DNA of 64,000 nucleotides from Zavarzinella sp. (GCA_041399155.1 JAWKTI010000001.1:1-64000); one strand, 5' to 3'. Shown: positions 9,199-18,644, numbered from the stretch's first letter. The notes: generated by a model from the letters alone, not told the origin. Program-made: numbers and translations.

Positions 9199-9685
9199 GT
9201 AGATTTCCTCGTTCCTGGCAGCAGCACAGCAGCCCAACAAACGGCTGACAGGTGCTCCAGTAAGTTATTGCGATTCCTAATTTCGCTTCAGGAATTGTAG
9301 AAGTAGAGCACCACGCAGGCGAAAAAGTTCACCCACATGTGGTGTTTGGGGTCAGTATGCTTCAATCTTCAAACATCATTTCATCCCTTCTGTTTTCTGG
9401 TGCGGCGGCACGTACATTGATTATCGGCCAACAGAACGAACCTGTTGTGCATTAATTAGACGAATTAAAATGTAATTTAGTTCACTAAAATTCTGAAAAA
9501 ATTGAAATTTGTTGTAAGTCTATGAAATCAAATTACTTACAGCAGAAAAAAATGGGTTATTGGCTGCCGCATTTTCGAAATACAATGTCGATATTTAAAT
9601 AATTTTGTACAGGCTAAAGTTGTTTTTTCGAAAAGTGCAGCCAACAATGCATGTGGATCACATGATGAAATCATGTGCCACGCAA
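9199..9685. other. Non-coding gap upstream of thrS
   Basis: About 490 bases without a convincing gene. It becomes A+T-rich between 9440 and 9620, as expected for promoter DNA serving thrS. I see no tRNA, no strong terminator hairpin and no recognisable riboswitch or T-box leader. In particular the T-box sequence and a Thr-codon leader peptide are not evident. Confidence 0.5.
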
Positions 9686-10123
9686 TTATCGACGTGGGAA
9701 GCCGGCTGGCACAGGATTACCTTGCATGTAGCCACTGTAAGCTGCTGGCAGGTAAGGGTTTCCAGTGTATGCAGGTGGGGGATAGAACGGTGCATTGGCC
9801 ATTGGTGCCACGGTCTGGAAGTGGCCATCGTACGGGAAGTACAGGTACCATGGTGCGGCCATGTGCACAGGCAGCGTTGGCATGCGATACACGTTCTGCG
9901 ATTTTGCAAACCAGGGGTTGCTGAAAATCGGGTGATTCCATTGTGCACGGTCGTGCGTCATGTTGGGGTGCTTGCCATAACCAAACAGGCCGGGGTGCCC
10001 GGTCGAGCCGGGAATGCTGACCCCACCACCACCTGCGGTGCCGCAGTTGTTACAGGGTTGCTGGGCTGCAGCGGTCATTGCCATGGCACACAGCAGTGCC
10101 ATCGATAACAGAAACTTTTTCAT
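9686..10123 (-). CDS. Small secreted Pro/Tyr/Gly-rich protein A
   Basis: 145 residues from the ATG at 10123, which begins a textbook signal peptide (MKKFLLSMALLCAMAMTAAAQ). The mature part starts QQPCNNCGTAGGGG and is low-complexity, rich in Pro, Tyr, Gly and Asn, ending PAAYSGYMQGNPVPAGFPRR. A CNNC pair is the only cysteine motif. No enzyme domain is visible. It resembles the neighbouring protein at 10295-10774 in design (signal peptide, an aromatic-rich segment, Pro/Gly/Tyr-rich tail ending in RR), so the two are probably diverged paralogues. A cell-surface or matrix role is plausible but is inference. Confidence 0.7.
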   Translation of the reverse strand: MKKFLLSMALLCAMAMTAAAQQPCNNCGTAGGGGVSIPGSTGHPGLFGYGKHPNMTHDRAQWNHPIFSNPWFAKSQNVYRMPTLPVHMAAPWYLYFPYDGHFQTVAPMANAPFYPPPAYTGNPYLPAAYSGYMQGNPVPAGFPRR

Positions 10124-10294
10124 CGTATTCTCTCTCAGGTTCGTGTCCATGAACACAGGCGATACTTCTGCGAATCACCTGGCCGAAGAACATATTGTTT
10201 AAGTTTGATCCACAATCGCAACATCCACCAAGTGAAGTGCGAAGAAATTCTAAATCACACCACGTGGAACGTTTTACGTCCCACCCATTCGTTA

Positions 10295-10774
10295 TTACCT
10301 GCGGTACATCCAGCTTGGGTAAACCGTGCCATAGTAGGGGTTTGTGTACTGCTGGTAAGCCGATGGCACAATCGTGGGTGCAGGGGTTGTACCGGGTGCT
10401 GCCGGTGCCGCGGGTGCAATCACGGGTTGACCCGTTGTGGTGGCTGGATATCCAGAATACGTTCCGGGATACATGCCGGGATAGCCCTGCTGTGCACCGG
10501 GATAACCCTGAGCTGGCCCCCACAGTTGTTGGTTCGCAGGTGAGTAGTCGCCATAAATAGGTCTGGGGATGTGCATACGCATGCTGCCTGGGGCATCATA
10601 CGGGCCGTAATTAAACAACGGGCCATCCATGTGAATCCAGCGGAACTTGGATGTGGCAAGACGTTCCAGAAAATTAAAACCGTGTGACTGGTAAGGATAT
10701 TGGGCGAAAGACTGGCCCGGGCTCATCATCAGTCCCAGAACGCCCAATAATGCAACAAAAATCCACTTTTTCAT
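10295..10774 (-). CDS. Small secreted Pro/Tyr/Gly-rich protein B
   Basis: 159 residues from the ATG at 10774, preferred over an upstream alternative because the signal peptide MKKWIFVALLGVLGLMMSPG starts there, with cleavage after SFA. The mature protein has an aromatic segment (HGFNFLERLATSKFRWIHM) followed by a tail with repeated GYPG/YPGMYPG units and a Pro/Ala/Thr linker, ending YPSWMYRR. There are no cysteines or catalytic motifs. It shares its layout with the protein at 9686-10123, with 171 bases between them on the same strand. The YPG-type repeats suggest a structural extracellular protein; this is inferred from composition only. Confidence 0.7.
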   Translation of the reverse strand: MKKWIFVALLGVLGLMMSPGQSFAQYPYQSHGFNFLERLATSKFRWIHMDGPLFNYGPYDAPGSMRMHIPRPIYGDYSPANQQLWGPAQGYPGAQQGYPGMYPGTYSGYPATTTGQPVIAPAAPAAPGTTPAPTIVPSAYQQYTNPYYGTVYPSWMYRR

Positions 10775-11231
10775 TTCGATATGCTCCGATCGAAGAGCGA
10801 TCGGGCCACGAGGTTTTCCTGAACCCCGACTCCTTGCCCGACAATCCATTTATGCGCTGTTGACAGTCATCTTTCTGCGCCAGTTGAACATTTCTTTCCC
10901 ATGAAAATTACATTGCACATGCTGGTACCGCTAGAATCGGAATTCATGGCGCACTACATCGGGAGCAAGGGGTTTTCTCTGTTTTTTGCTTGAAATGTGC
11001 GTAAACAACCCACTGAGTGCAACGCTTACGGTGGGGAATAATCAAACGTTCAAAATATTGTGCAGGACAGGTAATTTCTTCGAGAAAATTTGGAATTCTG
11101 CCAGACTTTGATTCAAGTTCTGTTTTGTGAAATCATCATTCTCCCGCTTGAAATGGTTTTCATAATGTTAAATTCCCTTCATTGATGCGGTTATAGGCAA
11201 GACTACCGATGGAATATTCGCAGGTAATCAT
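10775..11231. other. Non-coding gap with divergent gene starts
   Basis: About 457 bases between a minus-strand and a plus-strand gene, so it must hold both promoters. I see no ORF with protein-like composition, no RNA gene and no clear operator repeat. Confidence 0.45.
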
Positions 11232-12158
11232 TTGAGCAAACATGTTGTCATTGCTGGTGGGAGTGGTTTTCTGGGTCAGGCGTTAGTGGTCCACCTGAAC
11301 GGAATCGGCTACAGAACAACTGTTCTCACCAGATCTTCTGTCGATCGCAATGGATTCGTTCAGTGGGATGGGGCGACAGCAGGTGCCTGGATTACTCATC
11401 TGGAAGGTGCGGCTGCGATCATCAATCTCACCGGTCGCAGTGTTGATTGTCGGTACACAGCCACCAATCGGCAGGAGATTATTCAGTCGCGTGTCAATTC
11501 TATAAAAGCTCTCAGCGCAGGTTTACGACGATGCTCAAAGCCACCTCCTGTGTGGATCCAGGCGACCTCACTTGCCATTTACGGTGATGCTGGTGAGATG
11601 ATCTGCCACGACGATGCTCCCCATGGCGTTGGCTTTTCTGTCGATGTCTGTAAGACGTGGGAATCTGAACTCGAAAATCAGCATCTTCCTGATACAAGAA
11701 TTGTTGTCCTGCGAATAGGCTTTGCACTGGCGGCCAGCGGAGGGGCATTAGGGCGGCTGGCCACTTTGACAAAATTGTGCCTCGGTGGATCTGTGGGAAA
11801 CGGCCGTCAATACATCAGCTGGCTTCATCTCAACGATCTGAATCGAATTTTCGAATGGTGCCTGGAAAATCAAGCAGCGTCAGGTGTTTATAATGCTACC
11901 GGACCCAGCCCAGTCACCAATAAAGCCTTCATGGCTGCATTACGTCGTTCCCTCAAACGCCCCTGGAGTCCTCCCACACCGTCATTTGCGGTGCGGCTTG
12001 GAGCTTTCCTGATGGGTACGGATGCGTCACTGGCACTTACTGGGCGGCGATGCGTGCCAACACGCCTGCTCAATGAAGGATTTCGATTTGAGTACACAGA
12101 TTTGGAATTGTGTTTGCGGAATATTTTCGCATCGCAACACGCAATGGCTGAAATCTGA
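11232..12158 (+). CDS. NAD-dependent epimerase/SDR of the TIGR01777 type
   Basis: 308 residues. The TTG at 11232 is taken as the start because the Rossmann fold begins at once (SKHVVIAGGSGFLGQALV) and no in-frame ATG precedes it; an AGG lies about seven bases upstream. G-x-x-G-x-x-G is at residues 9-15. NLTGRSVDCRYTATNRQEII, followed by QSRV, is the signature that separates the TIGR01777 subfamily (YfcH-like) from other extended SDRs. The catalytic tyrosine region is SLAIYGDAGE, and the C-terminal substrate part contains GRQYISWLHLNDL. The substrate of this subfamily is not established. It is cytoplasmic and stands alone. Confidence 0.85.
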   Translation: MSKHVVIAGGSGFLGQALVVHLNGIGYRTTVLTRSSVDRNGFVQWDGATAGAWITHLEGAAAIINLTGRSVDCRYTATNRQEIIQSRVNSIKALSAGLRRCSKPPPVWIQATSLAIYGDAGEMICHDDAPHGVGFSVDVCKTWESELENQHLPDTRIVVLRIGFALAASGGALGRLATLTKLCLGGSVGNGRQYISWLHLNDLNRIFEWCLENQAASGVYNATGPSPVTNKAFMAALRRSLKRPWSPPTPSFAVRLGAFLMGTDASLALTGRRCVPTRLLNEGFRFEYTDLELCLRNIFASQHAMAEI

Positions 12159-12247
12159 TGATCCTCGCTCACGTATCACAAAAGGTGTGGTAATGCGGCC
12201 AGTTCGCCAAGATCGAAGCAGGCCCGCATTCGGATTCACGGGCAATG

Positions 12248-13036
12248 TCAGCGAACGATCCGGCACTTCGGCAACGCTTTCTGCAACTCCGCCACAGCCT
12301 GCGATGTAACCTGCGTCTCAAGCAAGTTGAGCAAGGTGAGGCTCTTCAGCCCGGCCAGTTCCTTCAGCCCAGCGTCCGTCACTTGCGTGCCAACCAAGCC
12401 GAGCGAGGTGAGGCTCTTCAGCCCGGCTAGTTCCTTCAGCCCGTCGTCCGTCACCTGTGTTCCACTCAAGTTGAGCAAGGTGAGGCTCTTCAACCCGGCC
12501 AATTCCTTCAGCCCAGCGTCCGTCACCTTCGTGGCACCCAAGTGTAGCGAGGTGAGGCTCTTCAGTTCGACCAGTTCCTTCAGCCCGGCATCCGTCACAC
12601 TCGTGATACGCAAGTCGAGCGTGGTGAGGCTCTTCAGCCCGGCCAGTTCCTTCAGCCCGGTGTCCGTCACCGGCTTACTAAACAAGATGAGTGTGGTGAG
12701 ACTCTTCAGCCCGGCCAACTCCTTCAGCCCGTCGTCCGTCAACTGCGTGACATGCAAGTCGAGTCCGAACGGCGTTTCGGGCGTGGGCAAATTGGCGATC
12801 ACGCCCTCCTTCCACGTGCTGAATACGAACCCCGGCACTGAACCTGCGGCGACCTTTTCCATCCACGTTGCTGACCCAGACTCACTGACCGTAATCCAGC
12901 CAACGTCGGCCCCGGCTTCGGTCCACACCTTGACGATCTTCTCAGGCAGCGGCTTGGGCAACTCCGTCTTCGCCGGGTCCTGGGCCGACGCCACCGTACC
13001 GGCCAGCACTACCAATACACTCAGCAACACACGCAT
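12248..13036 (-). CDS. Secreted leucine-rich-repeat protein
   Basis: 262 residues from the ATG at 13036, which starts a signal peptide (MRVLLSVLVVLAGTVASAQ). A spacer of about 90 residues is followed by seven leucine-rich repeats of 24 residues with the core GLKELAGLKSLTTLxLxxTxVTDA, the form typical of planctomycete RNI/LRR proteins. The DNA is correspondingly repetitive with a 72-bp period. Base composition is visibly more G+C-rich than the genes on either side. The role is probably protein binding in the periplasm or at the surface; no catalytic domain is seen. The high similarity between repeats suggests recent repeat expansion. Confidence 0.85.
   Translation of the reverse strand: MRVLLSVLVVLAGTVASAQDPAKTELPKPLPEKIVKVWTEAGADVGWITVSESGSATWMEKVAAGSVPGFVFSTWKEGVIANLPTPETPFGLDLHVTQLTDDGLKELAGLKSLTTLILFSKPVTDTGLKELAGLKSLTTLDLRITSVTDAGLKELVELKSLTSLHLGATKVTDAGLKELAGLKSLTLLNLSGTQVTDDGLKELAGLKSLTSLGLVGTQVTDAGLKELAGLKSLTLLNLLETQVTSQAVAELQKALPKCRIVR
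12330..12760. repeat. 72-bp tandem coding repeats (LRR units)
   Basis: Six to seven units of 72 bases, each containing the near-constant block AGGTGAGGCTCTTCAGCCCG and the shorter CCTTCAGCCC, encode the leucine-rich repeats of the gene on the minus strand. Unit length is a multiple of three, so copy changes keep the frame. Confidence 0.85.
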
Positions 13037-13181
13037 CGGACTTCCTCCCAGGCATTGCGGGCGTGTTCGCTCCACCCGTTGGGCGAACGCCCAATGTTGT
13101 TGAGGGGACACTGATTAGCATATGCGAGCCCCGCGCTCACGTCAGACCTTCTCGCCTGTGGTCACCATGGCCAAACTGCGT

Positions 13182-14399
13182 TTAGTCGGGATGACGAGGG
13201 CGCGCATCCTCTCGCTGATGACGTACTCTGTCCATCCCCAAGGCTCGGTGGTAGCCCAGCATTGTTTGTTCCGCACAGTTTTTCCAGGTGAACTGTTGAC
13301 TGCGGGTGGTGGTGCCCTGCTTCAATATCGTCAACCATTCATTGTCTGTAATTGCCCGTTTCATCGCCTGCGTCCAACTTTGCTGATCCGCAGGATCCAA
13401 TGTGGTGCCGCATGGTCCTAATACTTCAGCAATGGCTGTCGCCGTGGAACCCAGAACAGCCCCACCAGAGGCCATTTTTTCGGCAGCGGGCATGCCAAAA
13501 CCTTCGTACAGGCTAGGGTAGACCAAGGCACGTGCCATTGTCGTCAGTGCGGCCAATTCCTGTTCCGTAGTGTAGCCGAGATGAATGACCCCCTGGTGGC
13601 GGGCAGTTTCCTGAAAATAACGGGCAATCGTTTCGGTTTTCCAGCCCCAACGCCCCACCAGCACCAGTGGGCATGACTGTCTGATATTTGCCGGAATGTT
13701 AACATATGCCCGCATCAGCATTTCCAGATTCTTCCGTGGCTCGATCGTTCCCACGTGCAGCAAAAAGTTCTCAGGAAGGCCTAGTTTTTCACAATAACTT
13801 TTTGCGATCGTGGGCAGCATCGTGCGGAAAATCGTTCTTACACCGTTATAGGTTACCGTAATTTTTTCCTGTTCGATTCCCCACCTTGCGATCATTTCGT
13901 CTTTCATTGCCTGCGAAACGGTAAAAAAATGGCTCATTCGTGTCAGTGTCCGCACCAGATTGGCTTCAATTGCCTGTACACGGTCTGTGGGGTGCCACTG
14001 AGGATGAGAAATTGGTGATAAATCGTGTACTGTCACCACTACTGGCACACCGGCTGGCAGTGGGGCAAAGTTTGGTTCGTGGTACAGGTCTACCTGTTCC
14101 GGACGCAACTGATGCCTGGCCTGGGCAGCCATCGCCGTCCACCAGGTGCGTCGCATTGCCGTTGCTGCCCACGTGCGTAGTGCGGGGGGAAGCGAAAAGC
14201 CAGTTCGTTGTGCAGGCACATCGGCCATTTTCCCGGAATCGGGAAAACATGCCGCACGGATCGACTGCATCCACCACGTGGGAAATGATTTGACCGTGCA
14301 GCCGGGCAATAAATGAAGTTCTTTTAACAATTCGGCAGTATAGTGGCCAATTCCCGTGCGTTTGCCCACGGTCGATAAGACGTTTAAGGCCACTTTCAT
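13182..14399 (-). CDS. Glycosyltransferase, GT4-type (GT-B fold)
   Basis: 405 residues from the ATG at 14399 (MKVALNVLSTVGKRTGIGHYTAELL), whose N-terminus matches the acceptor domain of the GT4 family; eleven upstream codons are dispensable. The C-terminal donor domain has LLHVGTIEPRKNLEMLMRAY (family hinge), GVIHLGYTTEQEL, and the retaining-enzyme signature SLYEGFGMPAAEKMASG with the E-x7-E spacing. It transfers a sugar from a nucleotide donor, probably in surface polysaccharide or glycolipid synthesis. Donor and acceptor cannot be read from the sequence. It is cytoplasmic or membrane-peripheral. The neighbours are an LRR protein and a sialidase. Confidence 0.88.
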   Translation of the reverse strand: MKVALNVLSTVGKRTGIGHYTAELLKELHLLPGCTVKSFPTWWMQSIRAACFPDSGKMADVPAQRTGFSLPPALRTWAATAMRRTWWTAMAAQARHQLRPEQVDLYHEPNFAPLPAGVPVVVTVHDLSPISHPQWHPTDRVQAIEANLVRTLTRMSHFFTVSQAMKDEMIARWGIEQEKITVTYNGVRTIFRTMLPTIAKSYCEKLGLPENFLLHVGTIEPRKNLEMLMRAYVNIPANIRQSCPLVLVGRWGWKTETIARYFQETARHQGVIHLGYTTEQELAALTTMARALVYPSLYEGFGMPAAEKMASGGAVLGSTATAIAEVLGPCGTTLDPADQQSWTQAMKRAITDNEWLTILKQGTTTRSQQFTWKNCAEQTMLGYHRALGMDRVRHQREDARPRHPD

Positions 14400-14512
14400 C
14401 AAATGGAAACTTCCCAAATGCAAATTAAGCAAACTATTTTTCTATGAACGCGGCACCAGATGGGGGAAGAAATGAAGTACATTACAAAATTACGATTTCG
14501 CAATATTATGAT

Positions 14513-15628
14513 TCACTTCGCAGGTTTCAGGAAGTCGCTCACCGGAAAAACCTGAAAGCTGATCGTCTTATAATCATCTTTTTCAAAAAGCACCCCCACC
14601 TGATTATCAGGCAGTGCCACCAGATTCGAATATGCAGCCCCACCGGAGTAAACACTTTTCGACGTGGGCCAGGTTTGCCCACCATCTTCGCTGGACCAGA
14701 TGGTCAGGTTTTTCCGTTGCCTGCCTTGTGGGCTGCAGAACAGAAAGACAGACTTCCCACCTGCAAGTGGGTATCGGATCGCATTTGCCTGGCACACTGG
14801 CGAATCAAGCTCGGTCGCCAGCGAAATGGGCTGCCATGATGAGCCACCATCGCTGCTGGTGGCAATCGGGCGACCCTGTTTGCCAAAATATGAACGCATG
14901 ATCTGGACAATGGTTCCATCATCGCGTTCTACCACCACCGATTCATTCGTGCGGTCTGGGTGCAGCCCACCAATCTGCCAGGTTTTTCCATGATCATCCG
15001 AAAAGATCACGTGGCTGTGGTGCGGGTGCAACTTGGGATCGCGATGATCGGAATGATTACACGGAATCAGCAAGCGGCCAGCGTGCTTGCCATGTTGTAG
15101 TTGAATCGCGTTTCCAGGCCCGGTCGCGTACCACCTCCAGTGGGGCAGTCGGGTGGTCTCGCTGATATTTTTCGGTGCTGTCCAGCTTTTCCCATCATCA
15201 GTGGAGTGGGAAACATAGACCAGTCGAGGAGATTTGCTTTTGCCAGCCATAATCTGTGATTCGGTATCACTGCCCAGGTTCCAGGTCAGTAGCAGCCAGA
15301 CGGTACCCGTGGATTGATCGACCACCGGGCAGGGATTGCCACAGGTATTGTTGCCATCATCCCACACTACCTGCAGATCGGACCAGGTTTTTCCCAGATC
15401 GTTGGAGCGTTTGAGCACCAGATCAATATTTCCCGCATCTCCACGACCTGATTTGCGGCCTTCACAAAACGCCAGCAATGTCCCTTTCGCAGTGCGAATG
15501 ATCGCAGGAATCCGAAAGGTGTGGTAGCCTTCGGTACCAGCAACAAACGGATCTGCCGCCAGGGTAAGGGTTTGCGTTGAAAAGAGTGTCAGCAGCATGG
15601 CTGCCACAATGGAGAGAAAATAGTTCAC
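14513..15628 (-). CDS. Secreted sialidase (exo-alpha-sialidase, GH33-like)
   Basis: 371 residues with a signal peptide (MNYFLSIVAAMLLTLFSTQT ... LAA). The sialidase FRIP motif reads TFRIPAIIRT near residue 37-46, giving the arginine of the carboxylate-binding triad. Five Asp-box (S-x-D-x-G-x-T-W) repeats follow: SNDLGKTW, STDDGKSW, SDDHGKTW, SSDGGSSW and SSEDGGQTW, the usual six-bladed propeller pattern. The catalytic Glu/Tyr pair is likely in the C-terminal half (NAIRYPLAGG region). It would release terminal sialic acid or a related sugar outside the cytoplasm. Substrate choice within GH33-like proteins is uncertain in planctomycetes. Confidence 0.85.
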   Translation of the reverse strand: MNYFLSIVAAMLLTLFSTQTLTLAADPFVAGTEGYHTFRIPAIIRTAKGTLLAFCEGRKSGRGDAGNIDLVLKRSNDLGKTWSDLQVVWDDGNNTCGNPCPVVDQSTGTVWLLLTWNLGSDTESQIMAGKSKSPRLVYVSHSTDDGKSWTAPKNISETTRLPHWRWYATGPGNAIQLQHGKHAGRLLIPCNHSDHRDPKLHPHHSHVIFSDDHGKTWQIGGLHPDRTNESVVVERDDGTIVQIMRSYFGKQGRPIATSSDGGSSWQPISLATELDSPVCQANAIRYPLAGGKSVFLFCSPQGRQRKNLTIWSSEDGGQTWPTSKSVYSGGAAYSNLVALPDNQVGVLFEKDDYKTISFQVFPVSDFLKPAK

Positions 15629-15814
15629 ATGTCACCTGTTTGGCGAAAAGTCTGGAATTGTGCAGAGCATACCCCAATGTGGGGCGAAAAGCAGCAAGAA
15701 TTTGGCCGACAGTCGGGTTTCAAGGTTTCAATTTCTCGCAATCTAGTGGCAGCGTCATCCTGACGCTGAATTCTTATGGACACCAGCTGGAAGCAGGTGC
15801 CACTTCTCGCAATT

Positions 15815-16579
15815 TCAGCGTTTTGGTCGCAGTACCACCACCGTATAGCGGGCGAACTGCTGCAAGTACGGCACGCGACGCAGCACCCAGCGATCAATTT
15901 TACTTAGCAAGCCACCTGCCCCAGGTTCGCGAAAAAGTACCCGGCGGATCATGCCAAAGAATTCAAAACCAATTGTCTGCACGTCAAACAACTGCTTCAG
16001 GTGGGTAATATCTGCTGTATCGAAGGGTCGCTCATCAATGGTGCGGCACTTACCTGGATAGGGAAGGTAATTTCTGGCAAATTGCAGCACAGGATTGCCG
16101 CCCCATGGTTCGCAGAAAACGGCGACGCCATCCGATTTCAACACCCGCCAGATTTCAATCGCAGCCCGGTTCAGGTCAAGGTGGTGCAGAATCGCATTGC
16201 CCCACACCAGATCGAAGCTGTTATCGGCGTAAGGTAAATCTTCAGCATTCGCCACCAGAAAGCGTGCGTCTACCTGATTGATTTCTGCCCGCAGGCGGGC
16301 TTCCTCTATGTATTGTGGGGAAAGATCAAATCCTTCCACCGTGGCACCGCGTTGGCCAAAAATGACCGATGTAATGCCATGCCCACAGCCAAAATCAAGC
16401 AGCTTTTTCCCAGCCATTGGCCCCAATTGTTCAATTGCGGGGCGAATCCAGGGAGCATGATCGAGATACCAGTCCGCATCCACCACCAGATCACTGGGGG
16501 TGCTACGCTGTTTCAGGCGGTTCAATGCCTGCTGATCGTGGAGAAACGCTTCGCGCTCAATGCGTTCGATATGGCTCAT
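15815..16579 (-). CDS. SAM-dependent methyltransferase (class I)
   Basis: 254 residues from the ATG at 16579, chosen because AGGAAGG lies just upstream. Motif I is KKLLDFGCGHGITSVIFGQ near residue 58-75. An acidic residue ends strand 2 (VEGFDLSPQYI), motif II/III contains NAEDLPYADNSFDLVWGNAI, and LHHLDLNRAAIEIWRVLKSDG is typical of Methyltransf_11 proteins. The C-terminal part is basic (SKIDRWVLRRVPYLQQFARY) and may touch the membrane. The methyl acceptor is unknown. It is a single gene preceded by a gap of 470 bases. Confidence 0.88.
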   Translation of the reverse strand: MSHIERIEREAFLHDQQALNRLKQRSTPSDLVVDADWYLDHAPWIRPAIEQLGPMAGKKLLDFGCGHGITSVIFGQRGATVEGFDLSPQYIEEARLRAEINQVDARFLVANAEDLPYADNSFDLVWGNAILHHLDLNRAAIEIWRVLKSDGVAVFCEPWGGNPVLQFARNYLPYPGKCRTIDERPFDTADITHLKQLFDVQTIGFEFFGMIRRVLFREPGAGGLLSKIDRWVLRRVPYLQQFARYTVVVLRPKR

Positions 16580-17052
16580 CAGAATCCTTCCTGATCGGTG
16601 CACATTCATGGAGAGTGGCCTTCCTGTCGCCACATTTTTGCCATCTTACCACTGTGGGTAGAAAATTGCAACTACTCAGGCAGGCAAAGATGAGAAACCC
16701 TTCAGACATAATGTTGCGAGTTTTCGGGAATAGTAGCAGTTATTGGAAATATTTAATGAATATAGCTTCATTATTGTTATAAGTCCTTAGCTGAATGCCA
16801 GTTACAACGAACAGGCTGCAGGAATTCGTTTTGGTCTTCTTCCAATTTTTTTTCTTGAATCACGGAACCTTTTTTGTGTTGGTGCGTTCTAAATATTGTC
16901 CTACCTGACAACTTCCCAACAGTAGTTGGGACAGTCAATCGTGCTGCAAGGCACAACGATGGTGGCAAGTTTTTCACGGTTCATCACAAGAAAACGTGAA
17001 ATGATTCCCGCACAAAACTGCTGCGAAACGCAGCACCGCTTGGAGTACGTCT
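16580..17052. other. Non-coding gap
   Basis: About 470 bases between divergent genes. It is A+T-rich around 16740-16890. A short frame on the plus strand (16926-17189) overlaps the next gene out of phase and has no protein-like composition. Nothing else is recognised. Confidence 0.45.
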
Positions 17053-17556
17053 ATGTTTCCGGTCCTTCGTGTATTTGCATGTGCAATACCCCTTGTTGGC
17101 GTTGCAATTGCAGGGATTTCCAATATCGGCGAAAAACTGGATTACAAGAACCTGTTGAATTATTCCCCACGGCAAGTTCAGCCTGTTGAAGAAACGGAAG
17201 AACAAAGTTCAATGCTTGCTGCCCACAATCCACTGGCACTCAAGGTGCTGGAGAGATCGTCCCGCAAAGCAGAAATTGCCACCTTGCTGATTGAAAAGAA
17301 AATCTCGCTGTTAGAAGCAGTGGAATTGTTCCGCGAAATCAACATGACTTCCGAAAATGGCATCGGCAATCTCGATGGTCATTATGAAGGTGCCACCCTG
17401 GCGGAACGCACCGGTCGACAGGTAATGACCTTCGTCGATGCTGTCTACCAGATGCGGAAGAAAGAATTAAGAAAATCTCACAATCACCTGAAAAAAGAGT
17501 TTGAACAGATGCCATGGGATCTGATCGAAACAATGCAATCCCCAGAACCACGATAG
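17053..17556 (+). CDS. Hypothetical membrane-anchored or secreted protein
   Basis: 167 residues from the ATG at 17053. The first 25 residues (MFPVLRVFACAIPLVGVAIA) form a signal peptide or signal anchor. The rest is helical and charged, with SSRKAEIATLLIEKKISLLEAVELFREIN in the middle and QMRKKELRKSHNHLKKEFEQ near the end, suggesting a coiled coil. ERSSRKAEIATLLIEKKISLLEA resembles segments of small planctomycete proteins of unknown role. No catalytic motif is seen. It is convergent with the haem-motif gene downstream. Confidence 0.6.
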   Translation: MFPVLRVFACAIPLVGVAIAGISNIGEKLDYKNLLNYSPRQVQPVEETEEQSSMLAAHNPLALKVLERSSRKAEIATLLIEKKISLLEAVELFREINMTSENGIGNLDGHYEGATLAERTGRQVMTFVDAVYQMRKKELRKSHNHLKKEFEQMPWDLIETMQSPEPR

Positions 17557-17655
17557 TTTCGGCTACACGACATTCTGGATCAGATGATCTCCATGATTTC
17601 GTTTACGATCACCAAGCCTGAATCGGCGCTTATTGAACAACAACACTGGATCAAT

Positions 17656-18507
17656 TTAAAATTCAAACAGGATCAAATTTCCAAGTGGCACATTCACTGT
17701 CCAATTCGTCAATAATACGAAAGCAATCTTTTTACTTTCTTTCGGAATCGTGATATTGATGGTGAATGACCCTTCCCTCGCTTTGATTCCACCGTGTGGG
17801 GCAAATTGAAAAGTCAGAATCTTTTTGGTGTTGATATCGTAGACATTGTAAAAAAATCGTTCTGGCGACCCTTCGGGTAATTCGGCCCCTGGCCGCAGCA
17901 CCCACCGAAACTTCACGATTGCAAAACCAGGCTTGGCATCGCCTTGCTGTTGTGGGAAAGAAATCTTCTCAGGCCACAGCAGAAGTCTTCTCCCAGGTTG
18001 GTAGATCCCGACTTCCTTTAATGCTTCAGGTGCAGACCAGTTGGTACCACCCGTAGCAACTTTGGTTTCAGCGTCTTTGATCGACTGAAGAATTTGCTCA
18101 TTTGGCTTCAGATCAGGTTTGAAAGCATATTTCTCATGACAGGCCTGACAATTGATGGCATAGGATAGCTTGATCGCCGGGTCTTTCGATGCGGGATCTT
18201 TTTTTGCATCGTCGCATTCCGCTGCAATGGAAATAATTTGGTCGATATCGTTTCGCCACGATTCCAGAGAGCCCTGAGGTGGGGTCAGTTCACGCAGTTT
18301 TCGGTAGTTTGCAATGAATAATGCCCGTTCTTCTGCTGTGGATCGGCCGCTGATCAGTCGTTGATCCAAAGAACGATAGACCTGTCGCCCAGTCATATGG
18401 GTCTTCCGCATCAGCGCAGGGATTGCGTTTCTGGATTGTTCTTTTGTTTTCGGTTCTGCACCGAATGAAGCCATCACAGTAATCATTAACACCAGTTTCT
18501 TCTTCAT
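17656..18507 (-). CDS. Secreted protein with a single haem-binding motif
   Basis: 283 residues with a short signal peptide (MKKKLVLMITVMASFGAEP). A single CQACH (C-x-x-C-H) motif at residues 120-124 sits in a helical N-terminal half resembling the cytochrome-c'-like modules common in planctomycetes (AINCQACHEKYAF). The C-terminal half, from about 150, is beta-rich without cysteines (FRWVLRPGAELPEG, SFTINITIPKESKKI). It is probably a periplasmic c-type cytochrome-like protein. The axial ligand partner and redox partner are not identifiable. A single gene next to the IS630 element, it is not disrupted by it. Confidence 0.65.
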   Translation of the reverse strand: MKKKLVLMITVMASFGAEPKTKEQSRNAIPALMRKTHMTGRQVYRSLDQRLISGRSTAEERALFIANYRKLRELTPPQGSLESWRNDIDQIISIAAECDDAKKDPASKDPAIKLSYAINCQACHEKYAFKPDLKPNEQILQSIKDAETKVATGGTNWSAPEALKEVGIYQPGRRLLLWPEKISFPQQQGDAKPGFAIVKFRWVLRPGAELPEGSPERFFYNVYDINTKKILTFQFAPHGGIKAREGSFTINITIPKESKKIAFVLLTNWTVNVPLGNLILFEF

Positions 18508-18620
18508 GCCATTCTCCCGGAGGCATCTCTATTGATCGTTGGAGCCCCACTGGTAACACAACAGTTCTCGTGGGGAATTCTGACAAAGAAAATTTTTATT
18601 TTTTACAAATTACTTGGTTA

Positions 18621-18644
18621 AACCAAAATCAGATTGAAAATCGG
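18621..18644. repeat. IS630 left terminal inverted repeat
   Basis: AACCAAAATCAGATTGAAAA followed by TCGG; an exact reverse complement of 19806-19829. Confidence 0.93.

Noticed and set aside
10257..10272. Third parS-like site near CACCACGTGGAAC
   Set aside because: Only one half matches the palindrome; the other half is broken and it lies outside the 61-bp repeat.
12330..12760. CRISPR array or satellite
   Set aside because: The 72-bp units are in-frame LRR codons.
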